Shown: one piece after another, positions 45,457 to 56,737 of the stretch
Position numbering within the stretch: the first letter of the stretch is position 1
Layout of the letters: every line of letters begins with the position of its first letter
Assembly (NCBI RefSeq): GCF_014356525.2
Contig: NC_052515.1
Location: forward strand, 25,055,212-25,119,211
Direction: 5' to 3'
Length of the DNA stretch: 64,000 nt
Origin: Nilaparvata lugens
Taxonomy: Eukaryota > Arthropoda > Insecta > Hemiptera > Delphacidae
Notes under the pieces: model-generated
Told to the model about the DNA's origin: nothing
The model's input: the letters and a program-made list of their open reading frames with translations, nothing else
Databases searched by the model: none
Made by a program: the position numbers and the translations under genes

Positions 45457-48400
45457 CTACAAACAACGTTTATTCATTTAATTTATCATGATTATTCATT
45501 CTTGATTTATTTGGCAACTTGATACTGTATCTGATGTTGTCATTCCATTGAGACTTGCTTCTGTTAACAGTTTATCAGAGGTTGTTGATGGCATTTATCA
45601 TGCCATTTACTAATGAAAGGTTCTCATGGCATTTGATCATGGTTGAAATTTAACAGGCGTTCGCACTTGAATGAAAAGATTAAAACTTCACACAACTTGT
45701 TAACACGGTTATTTTGTTCAAGTCTCAAGTAGGCCTATTCAGAGTCTATATGAATAAGAAAGCAGCTAACTTGTGCTCCACAATATGTATAGTATATTAC
45801 AATATACTATGTATTGTATATATACAATATGTATATTATTAGTAACACTGTTGCCTAGCTAGAATGCTTTATCACTGTTCCAAACTTTAGAATAGACTGT
45901 GCTTATCATTTTAAACCGAATTAATTATAAAACCGTATCTGGATTAATTGGAATTCAGTTAGCTTACTTGTGCTCACAATATGAACAGTATTGTCTGTGA
46001 GACTGTTGCCTAGTATGCTTACGCTGGCCACTAACAGTAGAACATGCATGATACAAAGTCGTCATACAATGGGTCATGTGAATAAAGATGAACATTTGTT
46101 TATACTTCTAAAATATGGAGCATTTGCTTCATTTTCTATGATTAACGTGAGCAAAACCTTTTGCTCATGCTCATCAAAAAAATAGTTTGAGCATTTGCTC
46201 AAAAGTAAAAGCTTATACTCAAAATTGTATGAATAAACTAGAGCATTTGCTCAACTTTTGAAGCAAATGCTTCAAAAAAGGTGAGTCTAGTCTAGAGCAG
46301 TTTTTCACCTTTTGCTCATAGTAAAATGGCTCAACTAATTAGTATGAGGAAGAGGAAACTATACCAGATACGATCACAACCAATAGTTGAGAACTATAAA
46401 ACTCTTTTTAGATTCGACCATGATTATATATCACCATTATTCCTACAGAAGAATAAATACAAACGATAGCTATCTGATATGAAAATAGCCATCACAAAAT
46501 AGGAAATAAGCATTTAAGAAGATGAGAGTTTAGACGATTATAAGAAGGCTATTGATATTATAAGATTATGCTGAAGGTTATTATAGAGATGACATTTTAT
46601 CACGCTATTACTTCAAAATTCTAAAATCATAAATAGAAAACAGAGCAGACGACGCAAACACAAGCGGTGTCTCCTACTTGCATATTTAGCGCTTACGTGA
46701 GCTATAAAAACAAAGTAAGGCCCCAAAGGCGAATCAGCTGATGGAAAATCTTTAAAATACTTGAGCATTTGCTCCATAGTTCAGAAGCATAAGGTAAGAG
46801 TGTAAGGTAATAGTACTTTACGTAACAAGTCCGGTAACGATAATTTACCGCATAAGTATGATTGTTTCTGCCCGAAACGTAGTTGAGGGCAGAATTATCA
46901 TACGAATGCGGTAAATACGTTACCGTACAAGTTACGTAAAATATTTTTTTCCTACAGTTACGTTGAAAAGTGGCCATTCCTGCACTGATTACAGAACGCA
47001 CAGAATCACTTTTCTGCTCTAGTGCGGGAAAAAATTTTCTGCACTCCAGATTTGCTACATGGCAACGCAAAATAGTTGGTGGGTTATATGGAGGGTTAGT
47101 GCAAGAAAAAAAAATTAAGTTGGTAACAATGACTGTGGTTAGATTTAGATAAGAATCATTTCAATGGCTACCCTACATTTATGATAAAATCCCAATCTAG
47201 AAATCGAAAACAAGAATAATGTTCATCTAAATCATAATTACATAATCATCATTTACAAATTCTCATCATTTAATAATAAATAATAGTTCTTTTCTATTGA
47301 TAATTATTATTTCAACTGCAAGAAATGAGAAAAGTAGCAAATATACATTATAAAATTCGAATTTTGAGGTTAAATGATTACCGTTTGATATTCATGTAAA
47401 TAAAAATAATAAAAAACATAACAATACTACAATAAATTAATATTCTCTGTTGTCTATGTTATTTTTATACATATTTTTCAGTTTACTTTGAGCATTTTTT
47501 TCGCTAATTTGAGCAAAATTCTAAACTCAACTAACCTAAAACTCAATTCATAAATATAAAACAGAGCAGACGACGCAAACACAAGCGGTGTCTCCTACTT
47601 GCATATTTAGCGCTTACGTGAGCTATAAAAACAAAGTAAGGCCACAAAGGCGAATCAGCTGATGGAAAATCTTTAAAATACTTGAGCATTTGCTCCATAG
47701 TTCAGAAGCATAAGGTAAGAGTGTAAGGTAATAGTACTTTACGTAACAAGTCCGGTAACGATAATTTACCGCATAAGTATGATTGTTTCTGCCCGAAACG
47801 TAGTTGAGGGCAGAATTATCATACGAATGCGGTAAATACGTTACCGTACAAGTTACGTAAAATATTTTTTTCCTACAGTTACGTTGAAAAGTGGCCATTC
47901 CTGCACTGATTACAGAACGCACAGAATCACTTTTCTGCTCTAGTGCGGGAAAAAATTTTCTGCACTCCAGATTTGCTACATGGCAACGCAAAATAGTTGG
48001 TGGGTTATATGGAGGGTTAGTGCAAGAAAAAAAAATTAAGTTGGTAACAATGACTGTGGTTAGATTTAGATAAGAATCATTTCAATGGCTACCCTACATT
48101 TATGATAAAATCCCAATCTAGAAATCGAAAACAAGAATAATGTTCATCTAAATCATAATTACATAATCATCATTTACAAATTCTCATCATTTAATAATAA
48201 ATAATAGTTCTTTTCTATTGATAATTATTATTTCAACTGCAAGAAATGAGAAAAGTAGCAAATATACATTATAAAATTCGAATTTTGAGGTTAAATGATT
48301 ACCGTTTGATATTCATGTAAATAAAAATAATAAAAAACATAACAATACTACAATAAATTAATATTCTCTGTTGTCTATGTTATTTTTATACATATTTTTC

Positions 48401-51400
48401 AGTTTACTTTGAGCATTTTTTTCGCTAATTTGAGCAAAAGTCTAAATTTCTGAATCCTTTTTCAGTAGCTGGATGAAACAAACTTAGGTACGATTCTTCC
48501 CGCTAGGTCGTGCGCTTGTTGGTTCAGCCATCTTGTTGGCGTGCATTTTGAATGCAAATTTTTTGTTCTATCTGTATTTTTTCTGATTCTTGAATGAATA
48601 AAAATGAGAACTTTGGCTGAGAATTTTCAACTTCAATTGGATTATTAATTTTTAAATGAATTATAAGGTTGTTATTAATAACAGCATCACACACACAAAC
48701 ATTTGATGGATTTCAGCCATCATTTTACTCATAATCATTTAATCAACCACTTCTCATATTCAATGATAACTGTAGGAAAAGTTTAATGTGAAATACGTGA
48801 GCAAAGCTCCTCTGCTGCACTCAAGAAGCTATTCCGTTTCGTTCGGTGCAGCAAACTGTCACTTTGCGCACTAGTTGCACAAATAACTACTGTCATACTT
48901 ATCTGAGAAAGAATAATATTGCTGAGAAACAGAAACCATTACCTGCTGCTACTCGAGCTACTGAATTCTATAAACATGGCCTAGCCCACAGCGCCTAGTT
49001 CATAACAGACAGACCCTTCGAGCTCAAATAAAATAATAAAGGCCAAAATTATAAGATTTCAGAAGAGTTCTTATAACTTGAAACTCCTTAAATGAGTTCT
49101 TTAATTATTTGAGTTAGTATATTAATTACTTAGATGATATTTAGGACTCAGTAGAGTCCTAACATACTCGACTGTAAAGAGAACTTATGATCTCTTTACA
49201 GTATAGTATGCTATAATGAAAATCACATGTTTTCTTTTTCTGAAAACAGCTGTTTACAGGCTTGATTTGATGCATGGAAAACAGCTGCAATTGAGTAAGT
49301 GAAAAAGCTTATTCATATAAAAATGTGCAAATGCTTATGCTTCTACCTGATGCTCATGAACAAAACCTTATGCTCCATGCTCTTGCTCATGAGCATATGC
49401 TTTGGTTTTATTCATATGGCCCATTGTTATGTCATCACAGCGAAACGCTACAAGCATAATTTTTGAGGTTACCTTTATATCTCCGAATTGATGTTTATTT
49501 TTTCTTCGCTGCTCTATTTTGTGGTTGAATATAATTTGTAATTTTCCAGTGGTTTATGTATTTTCTTTGTTTGCTTATTTAATGTTGGAAATCTCTCGCT
49601 GATGACAAACATGAATGATGACACAACAATGTAAGTCGACTGTGTATGTGCATGCATGTTCTACGGTGAGTGGTCAACCTTAGAAGACACTCGCTGGTAA
49701 TGAACAAGTGTATGTGCATGTTCTACCATTGGTGGCCAGCCTTACTCTTTGTTCCAAACTTTAGAATGGAACTGTCTTTATCATTTCAACCCTGATTATT
49801 ACATTTTCAATTATTAAACCGTATCTGGATAAATTAGAAAGCAGTTTGCTTACTTGTGCTCAACAATATGCACAGTATTGTTGGTGAGGCTGTTGCCTAG
49901 TATGCTGCCAGCTTGCTCGAGACCCGTGTATACGGTGCTGAATCCTTCGACCGCCCCCGCAGCCAAGGTCATCGCCCCCTCGACGCGGGCGGCAGCCGTG
50001 GCCTCGTCCACCCCTGCCACCCCCGCCAGTCGGGTGCCGCCTTTCTGAATATGCGGGGCCAGGTAGCGACCCAGGGCCATGGTGGCTGAGCCTACTTTGT
50101 TGGCTAGAAGACAGAAAACAACATTGAAATTAGGATGAAGGCCCGAAACTCATTTGAAAATAACATTGACATTAGAACGAAGGTTCAAAACTCATTTGAA
50201 CATAGACATTTTGTCATACACAAAAGAAAACAATACAAATTTATAATATTAATATAAAAAAACAGGCTTCATGGTGAGGTGTGCTGAAAAGACAGAAAGG
50301 AGGAAAAATACCTGGCCAACTATGGTTTCCCATGTAATAGGCTTGTAGAGGGTGATAAAGTAAGGAATTAAGAGTGAAGACGAGCGAAAAAGAGATGAAT
50401 GGGAGAGGAAGATAGGAAAGAATCTGGTGTGGCGCACTCACACAACTTTCCTTGCCGCTATGAAAATTGATCACCTGACGCTTGTGTTCACGCGCATCTC
50501 AAGTCTACTATTCAATGATCTGAGCCAGCTGGTGACAGGACTATAACGCTGGAGACACACGAGGTCTGCTATCTCTTCATAGTGAATGAATTAATAGAAT
50601 CAACAGTTGCAATTGAATAATCACATTTTCTTGAATTTCGAGCTTATTTTAAATTTTAGGTGAAAATGTTAAGAAACATTAATTGTAGAGATTTCATGCT
50701 CAATCCTTTCCACTTTGTTTGAATTGTATCTGAAGACTAATAATTGGGAATCTAAAATAAAACTTTGCATAAATGGGGCGAAGCTCCTGAAATTTTTACA
50801 GATATGGGACTTGTGGCAGTTGATAGAGATTATCAATGACTATTTTAGGTATAAATTTAATCAAAATCGTTGAAGCCATTTTCGAGAAAATCGCGAAAAA
50901 CCCTGTTTCTGACAACATTTCCGCTATTTTAGCCGCCATCTTGAATTGCATTTGATCGCAATTGTTCGTGTCGGATCCTTATAGTGTAAGGACCTTAAGT
51001 TCCAAATTTCAAGTCATTCCATTAATTGGGAGATGAGATATCGTGTACACAGGCGCACATACACTCACACACACATACAGACCAATACCCAAAAACCACT
51101 TTTTTGACTCAGTGGACCTTGAAACGTATAGAAATTTAGAAATTGGGGTACCTAAATTTTTTTCGGAAAGCAACCAAAACAACTACTTTCTACTTTCCTT
51201 GCCTATTATTATTATTATTATAATTTTATGGCCCTTCATTGGACCACTGTAGTCAGTATCTTCCACCTTTACTCCGTCCTCTCTCAGCCCAATATTTCTT
51301 CATTCGTTCAGAAATTAATTTCCTTTCCTCGTCCGAAATCACTCTTCCCACTCTGTGTCTGACTTTGATCTGCAGTTTGGTCTGTTTGTCCTTCAGGATT

Positions 51401-52992
51401 CTGATGTTGTCCGACTTGTTCTTCAAATCTTCGAATGTTATATTCAACTCTCTCATATCCTCCTTGAGTTCGTCAATCCATTTTATATTTGTTTTACTTT
51501 TCCACAACTTTTCAATAATTCTTCTGCTTAGTCTGTCCCCTATTAATAGTAATAGGGCAAGGAAAGTAAAAAGAAGTAAGAAGAGAAAAAAATAAAAAAG
51601 ATAGGCAAAATTTGTAAGCAAGTCCACTTCTAACAGATATAGCTAAAGAATGGCATTCCATTCAATAGTCTGAGCAGAAATCTTGAGCCTCATAAGTCGA
51701 TATGGAAGAATTACAATACAATACCTATTACATATAATTACAGAATTACAATACTTTTGTATTAAAAACGATATCAAAATCACAACACAATCAAATTAAA
51801 TGATATAAAATTTCGGGTGTGTACAAACAGAGAGCGGTCACACAAACACCATTCTCAAATTGGCTAATAATTTCCACTCAAACTCATTTATCACAATTAT
51901 TCACACGGTGGAGTATAATGAACTGATGATACATCTTTTCCATGATGTTCTGGAAACTCCTACTAGAAATATTTTCCAATAGAGAGTATATTAATTAAGT
52001 ACCTCACACAAATTTAAAGCTATTTGAAGATCTAGTATCTTTATTTCTCAAATAAGATCGTTTATTTATTTATTTATTAGGTTAGCAAAAACAATACAAT
52101 GATCGGAAAAGAAAAAACAGGATATTGGCCAAAACTTCTTCAATTTCCTAATTTGCCTAGTTTCAAATTATCCTATATTTATAGGTCAACTACTGAAGCA
52201 GTTGCTACTACGGTGCGTTTATCATAATTAAAGTAATCTATATTATTATAATAGAGAAAAGAAATGGCTTGTACACGTACGGGATAGGAAATTCACGCAT
52301 CATCTCGTCTGAACTACTGGACTGATTGACTTGAGAGCTGAGCCAACAATATTAATTAATTGATATCATGATAATTTCAACTGTTAAGTAAATTCTGCAA
52401 GTAAATTTAACAGTGCAATAGACTGATAAGTAAATTTAACTGTTAAGTAAAAATAAAGTTCACTGATATATGTATAATTATATTTGAATTTACATGTTTT
52501 GTATAATAGTACCTTGTCAAGCAGCCTCTTTGAGGTTCGCTTAAGGTGGCTTATTTATTCAATAAACGTTTTTTCTATTCTATTGAAATTTGGATATAGA
52601 TTATTTATTTAGCGAGGATGGTTATGGGTCTATTTTAAATTCCTCAAGATTTCATTACATCATGCTTCCTGTTTGTTATGATTTGCTAACTTTGCTTGAG
52701 AGTGGTCATAGATAAAAAAGTGTATTCAACGGTTTTATTTTCTATCATCTCATTCTTCTTATATCTATAATATATCCTCTTTTTTTAAGATAAGATAATC
52801 TTTTTATTCAACACAGAACACTTTATAATAGACAGTTGAATAACGTCAGGTCTTATTTTCATATTGTGGAAACTGATTTGCACCTAAGGGTCGTTTAAAA
52901 CTTAATTTCTAGGTAAAGGAACGGACTCACCGGTACTATGAGTATGACTACAGATATTACCTCAGCCGGTAGAGCATTATTTTTTGTTCATC

Positions 52993-53036
<44 letters not shown>

Positions 53037-54765
53037 TAATACTTACAATGTCGCAGTTCAGTTTGTTTTAGAATATTTCAGGCGCGTTCAAATTTTCAAC
53101 AAGCACGATACCGTCCGCACACTACTGACTTACAACAAAAGAGTGGACTAGACTAGAGTGTAAATCTGAGTCTACTGGGAGAGATTACCGTATCGTTGCA
53201 AAGATAAGGCCGATAACCCTTCCCCAAAGTTGATAGAGGGAGGGAGTGAGATTAAATCATCTCAATGAAACAAAATTAAATCATTGAGTTGGGCCAAATT
53301 CAGAGAAGTACCTCCCCGAGAGAGGATTACAAATTATTAATATCATAATACAAAGATTTATCACATTTATAACAAAATAAAATAATCCGTTTTTGAACTA
53401 TTTTCAACGTCACTACAGTCTAATTTTTGAATATTAGTTATTAAAACTAGTACTCACTGTGGAGCGCTTTCGGATTATTTAAATTCATTTCTAACACTCA
53501 TTTTCGGATTTAAATAATCTAGTTTTAATAACTAATATACAAAAATTAGACTATAGTGTCGTTGAAAATAGTTCAAAAACTGATTATTACTTGCAGTTCG
53601 TCATGGATAGTGAAATGGATGAACAAAATAAAATTGAAGAAAAAATAATTTGATAATAGGCTGGTAAGTGAACCTTACCTTATCGATAGTCATAGTTGCT
53701 CACTATCTTTATCAATTCAAGCTCTGCCAGCCCGCTTATGAAATGTTTTGTCACAATATCTACACTAAATACAGAGTTTAACATTTTTTATTCGAATGGG
53801 ATCACCAATGAAACCTACTGTCACATTATGAAAGTAGTTCTATAGTTATATAAACATAAGACAATTGATTTAAGAACTGTAGAGTAAGCACTTTCTACTA
53901 GTATTTAAACCTCTTAAAATTTCTCGTGTAATTCCGTAACCAATAGTCATGCTGCCATTACTGTATATATGTTTTATTAAATAAATCACAAATTGGATTC
54001 ATCAAAAGAAATAGTTTAACTCTATTCGTGAATATTTTAATTTTAAATGGAGAATATAAAAAAATTACCATTTAAAATATTCACCAATAGAGTTAAACGA
54101 TTTCTGTTGATGAATCCAATTTATGGAATAGAAGAGTTCTATGACGTAGTTGACAATATGCTTGATTAGCAACTATGTATTCTTATGAGTGAAATAGTAT
54201 TAGTAAATAGTAGAGTGAAATATTGTAATGAAAATAAGTATATTTTCATGTTTATAATTTATTGTAATGACTTCTTGCTTGTAATTATGATTCAATCTAT
54301 CATTGACATTTGTAATGCAATTGATGTTCTCAATTAGCTGCTGCAATAAAATATATTGACTTGAAATCATTTTAAAAAGTGAGTTGCGCGGTCGTTTATC
54401 TTATCTTATGACAAGATATGTTCTTGTGAAAGGAATATTAAGCTGTTTCCATAATTTTCACTAACCTGTATAGTTGGAATTAATTATGTATTATTTTAAA
54501 AAATAAGAATACATTTTAGTGAAAAGAAGCAGTGACTGACCGACATAACCGGTGACCACAACCGCCGTCCCCGTCACATTCCTGGCCACCTCGGCACCCT
54601 TGGCGAGGCCAGGCGACACCTGGCGGGGCGTGGGGTCGGGGGTGATCTTCTCCAGCAGCCGGGGAGTGCTACTGTTGATGTACTCGCTTGCCTTCTCCGC
54701 TCCCCGTACCAGTCCTGAAGATATGTACTGCGCACCTGACGAAATATACGAGCCAAGTCTTGACT
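45129..54765 (-). CDS. SPART: spartin, C-terminal part (senescence domain), split gene
   Basis: Three coding exons on the minus strand: 54541-54765, 49854-50103 and 45129-45456 (stop TAG). Phases agree at both joins (VTGYV-AN-KVGSAT and IVEHK-YGQPMG). The 266 codons match the C-terminal senescence/plant-dehydration domain of spartin: SSGLVRGAEKASEYI, ITPDPTPRQVSPGLAKGAEV, LAPHIQKGGTRL, GAMTLAAGAVEGFSTVYTGL and GNAYAASQNFRIF with KKTAKDAGKAFVEDF. Known spartins also have an N-terminal MIT domain and act at endosomes, lipid droplets and mitochondria; those 5' exons are not seen and probably lie past base 64000. The Gln/Asn-rich tail is a local expansion. The introns are full of mobile elements, including a 3.36-kb TIR element. 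Confidence 0.9.
45760..46020 (-). repeat. two decayed copies of the spartin exon b donor end
   Basis: At 45965-46015 the minus strand reads AGCATACTAGGCAACAGTCT...GTGAGCACAA|GTAAG, matching the last about 50 bases of exon b and its donor with a one-base deletion. A poorer copy (CTAGGCAACAGTG...GAGCACAA|GTTAGC) is at 45770-45870. Intron sequence following the donor (ACCGTATCTGGAT, TGTTCCAAACTTTAGAATGG) is copied too. Confidence 0.85.
46627..48446. repeat. near-identical 921-bp tandem duplication
   Basis: 46627-47525 and 47548-48446 are nearly identical; the only internal change I noticed is GGCCCCAAAGG against GGCCACAAAGG. Both carry a foldback with ACGTAACAAGTCCGGTAACG arms. The paired short reading frames are identical because the DNA is. 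A very recent duplication or an assembly artefact. Confidence 0.92.
48700..48905. mobile_element. reverse copy of the repeat at 12964
   Basis: GTGCAGCAAACTGTCACTTT, GCGCACTAGTTGCAC and AACTGTAGGAAAAGTTTAAT match it. Confidence 0.65.
49854..50103 (-). CDS. SPART: spartin exon b (senescence domain core)
   Basis: Acceptor TTCTAG, donor GTAAGC. Encodes ANKVGSATMALGRYLAPHI through GNSLTNNTVHIVEH plus two bases of Lys. GC-rich against its AT-rich flanks. Its last about 50 bases plus the donor are copied twice in the downstream intron (45760-46020). Confidence 0.93.
50236..50440 (-). mobile_element. non-LTR retroposon 3' end, partner of 15240
   Basis: Reverse-complement match to 15306-15395 (ATGGGAAACCATAGTTGG, GTGTGCTGAAAAGACAG in reverse). 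Confidence 0.6.
50441..51235. other. spartin intron sequence
   Basis: 50740-51180 (GGGGCGAAGCTCCTGAAATT, TTGAAGCCATTTTCGAGAAA, then CACACACAC) has the look of an old dispersed element; family not recognised. Confidence 0.4.
51236..51560 (-). pseudogene. non-LTR retrotransposon, C-terminal coding fragment
   Basis: The minus-strand frame GDRLSRRIIEKLWKSKTNIK then WIDELKEDMRELNITFEDL..., ending DEERKLISERMKKYW and shortly after WSNEGP, resembles the extreme C-terminus of endonuclease/reverse-transcriptase ORF2 proteins, with the characteristic W-I/L-D-x-x-K-x-D segment. The hydrophobic start of the open frame comes from a T-rich tract and is not part of the protein. Only about 90 residues remain of an expected several hundred. 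Confidence 0.6.
52246..52690 (+). mobile_element. Helitron-like relative of 3122
   Basis: TGTACACGTACGGGATAGGA, ACTGGACTGATTGAC and GCAGCCTCTTTGAGGTTCGC recur in the element at 3122-3441 in opposite orientation. Its ends are not sharp. Confidence 0.5.
52995..53033. repeat. (CA)n microsatellite
   Basis: About 19 CA units. Confidence 0.95.
53394..53582. mobile_element. foldback element
   Basis: GAACTATTTTCAACG...AGTCTAATTTTTG and TAGTTATTAAAACTAG are mirrored at 53515-53582. Confidence 0.8.
53989..54122. mobile_element. short foldback element
   Basis: AAATTGGATTCATCAAAAGA...AGTTTAACTCTATTCGTGAA and reverse; arms of about 60 bp. Confidence 0.8.
54541..54765 (-). CDS. SPART: spartin exon a (start of the senescence domain)
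   Basis: Starts after the acceptor ACCAG with AG completing a split codon and ends before GTCAGT in phase 1. Encodes SRLGSYISSGAQYISSGL through ARNVTGTAVVVTGYV. Decayed copies of its acceptor edge lie upstream in the intron at 57673-57740 and 60850-60918. Confidence 0.9.
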
Positions 54766-55102
54766 CTGGTACATAACACACATTTTGTTATAGGTACATG
54801 TTATTCCATGGAGATTGCATAAAAATAATGGAGGGAGAAAACAAGAAGAACAAAGATTTAATAAAACAACTATAGTGAGGTCCACGTTATAATGGCAGTG
54901 TTTGATTAGCAATGGTATTGCTATCCTTCTCTATCATTCAACAAAGCGGATAGCGCTATCTCTTTCTCGCTTGCGAAAGCAAAGCGACTCTGTAGCCAGA
55001 CCGCCTTTTAACAATGTAGAATTAATAATAATTAACGAAATATTTCATCTTAATTATGAAAATTCATTATGAAACTATTGAAAAATATAATTTCTCGCTT
55101 AA

Positions 55103-55595
55103 TCTATATATATAAAAATGAATGTCTGTGTGTTAGTTTGTTTATTTGTTCCCTATAGACTCGAAAACTACTTGACAGAACGGCATGAAACTTTGGGAAT
55201 ATGTTGTGTGAATATTGGGGATGGTTTCTGACCAGAAATTTTAATAGGGGGGCTAATAATAATATTATATATTAATCCATTTTACAGACCTATGTTTTCG
55301 AAATTGTCGGCCGAGCGGCTAACGTAGAACGGGAAGATCATCATGGTTCAAAATCATGTTGTGATAATATGATTTAGCATCTAAACTTACCAGCTGTAAT
55401 AAACACGTCACTCTGTGATAAAATTGTCTACTAGTATTAAAACGATAGTTTTCAGCACATAGGAAGTGCGTATTGAGATGTAAATAAAAATATTGATTGT
55501 CAGATAAATTTTATGATTCACCAAATAAAGTCAAGTGTGACATGACAAGAGATACATTGACTTTTTGGTGGTACGAAGTTCGCCGGGTAAGCTAA
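55103..55595 (+). mobile_element. non-autonomous Helitron-like element, 493 bp
   Basis: Begins TCTATATATATAAAAATGAA and ends TTCGCCGGGTAAGCTAA, inserted between A and T of the host MITE without target duplication; TC start, CTRR end and A|T target are Helitron hallmarks. The family words TGTGTGTTAGTTTGTTTATT and CTCGAAAACTACTTGACAGA follow the start. Confidence 0.8.
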
Positions 55596-55604
55596 TAAAG
55601 TATA

Positions 55605-56522
55605 CAGTAGAAGCTCTCTTAACCGACCTCGGATCAACCGTCTGTCGGATTAACCGACCGTTTCCAGGAATATACAAACTTCCGCTGCTGCTGCGATAAC
55701 GATCCAAAAATAACTTTCATGTTTCAACAGGTCGAACATATGATTCCGTAGCAAGTCAAAATTCAGTCAGTTGCTCTCAATATCATGTGCGGGCAGTTTC
55801 TAGTGTGGTAACTGTGTTTGCAAACTTTGATATTTAACAGTTTTTGATACCGTAATTGTTTTTTAATTGTTTATGTAATTGACTTTGTTAGTGTAAAGAA
55901 CAGTAGTGTAAAATGAGTGGTGTTAAACGTAAGAGACTGGTTGTGACGATGGAACAAAAACTAAAAGCAATAGAACGGCTTGATAAAGGGGAATCTGTTA
56001 AAAGCATTAGCGATGAACTCGGTGTCGGTGTTACAACGGTCAAGGACTGGAAGCGTAATAAAAAATCCATTCAGGACTACTGCACCCAAATTGAATCCGA
56101 GAAAATCTTAATCTCTCGTTGCACTTTAAAGAAACCTACAAACGAGATTGTTGACGATGCATTATGGTTGTGGTTTACTCAAGAGCGGCGGAAAGGTACA
56201 CCGATTAGTGGGCCAATTTTGAAGGAAATGGCGATGGCGTTACACGCTAAAATTGAAAACTGCGGGACTTTCACGGCGAGTGACGGTTGGCTAGCACGAT
56301 GGAAGAAACGTCATGGTACCCATTTTCTGAGTATATGCGGTGAAAAACTGTCAGCCGACCCAGGTGCATCTGCAGGAACAGTTTTTAAAAGCTTTTTTTA
56401 ACGTGTTTGAATGATTTTAACACCTATTACGACTATTTACAATATTATTCGGTTTAACCGACCTTTTTCGTTATCCGACCACGGTCCGGTCCCGTAGGGG
56501 TCGGTTAAGAGAGCTTCTATTG
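55605..56522 (+). mobile_element. Tigger/pogo-like DNA transposon, deletion derivative (918 bp)
   Basis: Terminal inverted repeats CAGTAGAAGCTCTCTTAACC and its near-reverse GGTTAAGAGAGCTTCTATTG, flanked by TA on both sides (55603-55604, 56523-56524). Inner TTAACCGACC motifs repeat. It holds one truncated transposase gene. Confidence 0.92.
55913..56401 (+). CDS. truncated Tigger/CENP-B-like transposase (DNA-binding half)
   Basis: A 162-residue frame. Residues about 10-60 form a pipsqueak/CENP-B N-type helix-turn-helix (KAIERLDKGESVKSISDELG, VTTVKDWKRNKKSI). Residues about 75-140 form the CENP-B/Tc5-type second HTH (DALWLWFTQERRKGTPISGP, DGWLARWKKRHG). The frame ends after KSFF, before any DDE catalytic domain; full transposases are about 500 residues. 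It cannot catalyse transposition alone but might bind element ends. The reading frame is clean, without internal stops. Confidence 0.9.
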   Translation: MSGVKRKRLVVTMEQKLKAIERLDKGESVKSISDELGVGVTTVKDWKRNKKSIQDYCTQIESEKILISRCTLKKPTNEIVDDALWLWFTQERRKGTPISGPILKEMAMALHAKIENCGTFTASDGWLARWKKRHGTHFLSICGEKLSADPGASAGTVFKSFF

Positions 56523-56737
56523 TAATTGATTATTTTAAACAAGAATGAACAGTAAATATTGCATCAATGAACCTATATCAGCTACCGTATATAGAAGGCT
56601 TTGACAAGACAGAGGGTCGGTAACATTGTTCTCTTATCTTTATCCAATGCCATTATAACGTGGACCTCACTATGGTGGTAACGTGTCAATAACAATAATG
56701 TTTTGTGTTGAGTGCCAGAGTCAAGCTAGCTAAACAC

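Larger units (their letters stand above)
46067..49426. mobile_element. 3.36-kb TIR element in a spartin intron
   Basis: CAATGGGTCATGTGAATAAA at the left, TTTATTCATATGGCCCATTG at the right, in inverted orientation; inner ends on both sides are full of GAGCATTTGCTC/GAGCAAA words. No transposase frame is seen. The interior contains the 921-bp duplication and a GCGCAAAGTGACAG-family repeat. It sits between copies of the exon b donor-end unit, so it inserted into that tandem repeat. Confidence 0.6.
54871..56673. mobile_element. MITE, family F copy 6, carrying two later insertions
   Basis: Ends TATAGTGAGGTCCACGTTAT and ATAACGTGGACCTCACTAT. Compared in reverse with the intact copy at 24705, the internal GCTTAATAAAATATAATTGA is opened at A|T by a Helitron-like element and at TA by a Tigger-like element. 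Removing both restores an ordinary family F interior. Confidence 0.9.

Noticed and set aside
46702..47991. Two identical 122-residue minus-strand frames
   Set aside because: Identity comes from the 921-bp DNA duplication; no domain, and they run across a foldback.
51560..51627. Hydrophobic N-terminus making the reverse-transcriptase fragment look like a membrane protein
   Set aside because: It is translation of a T-rich tract outside the retroelement homology.
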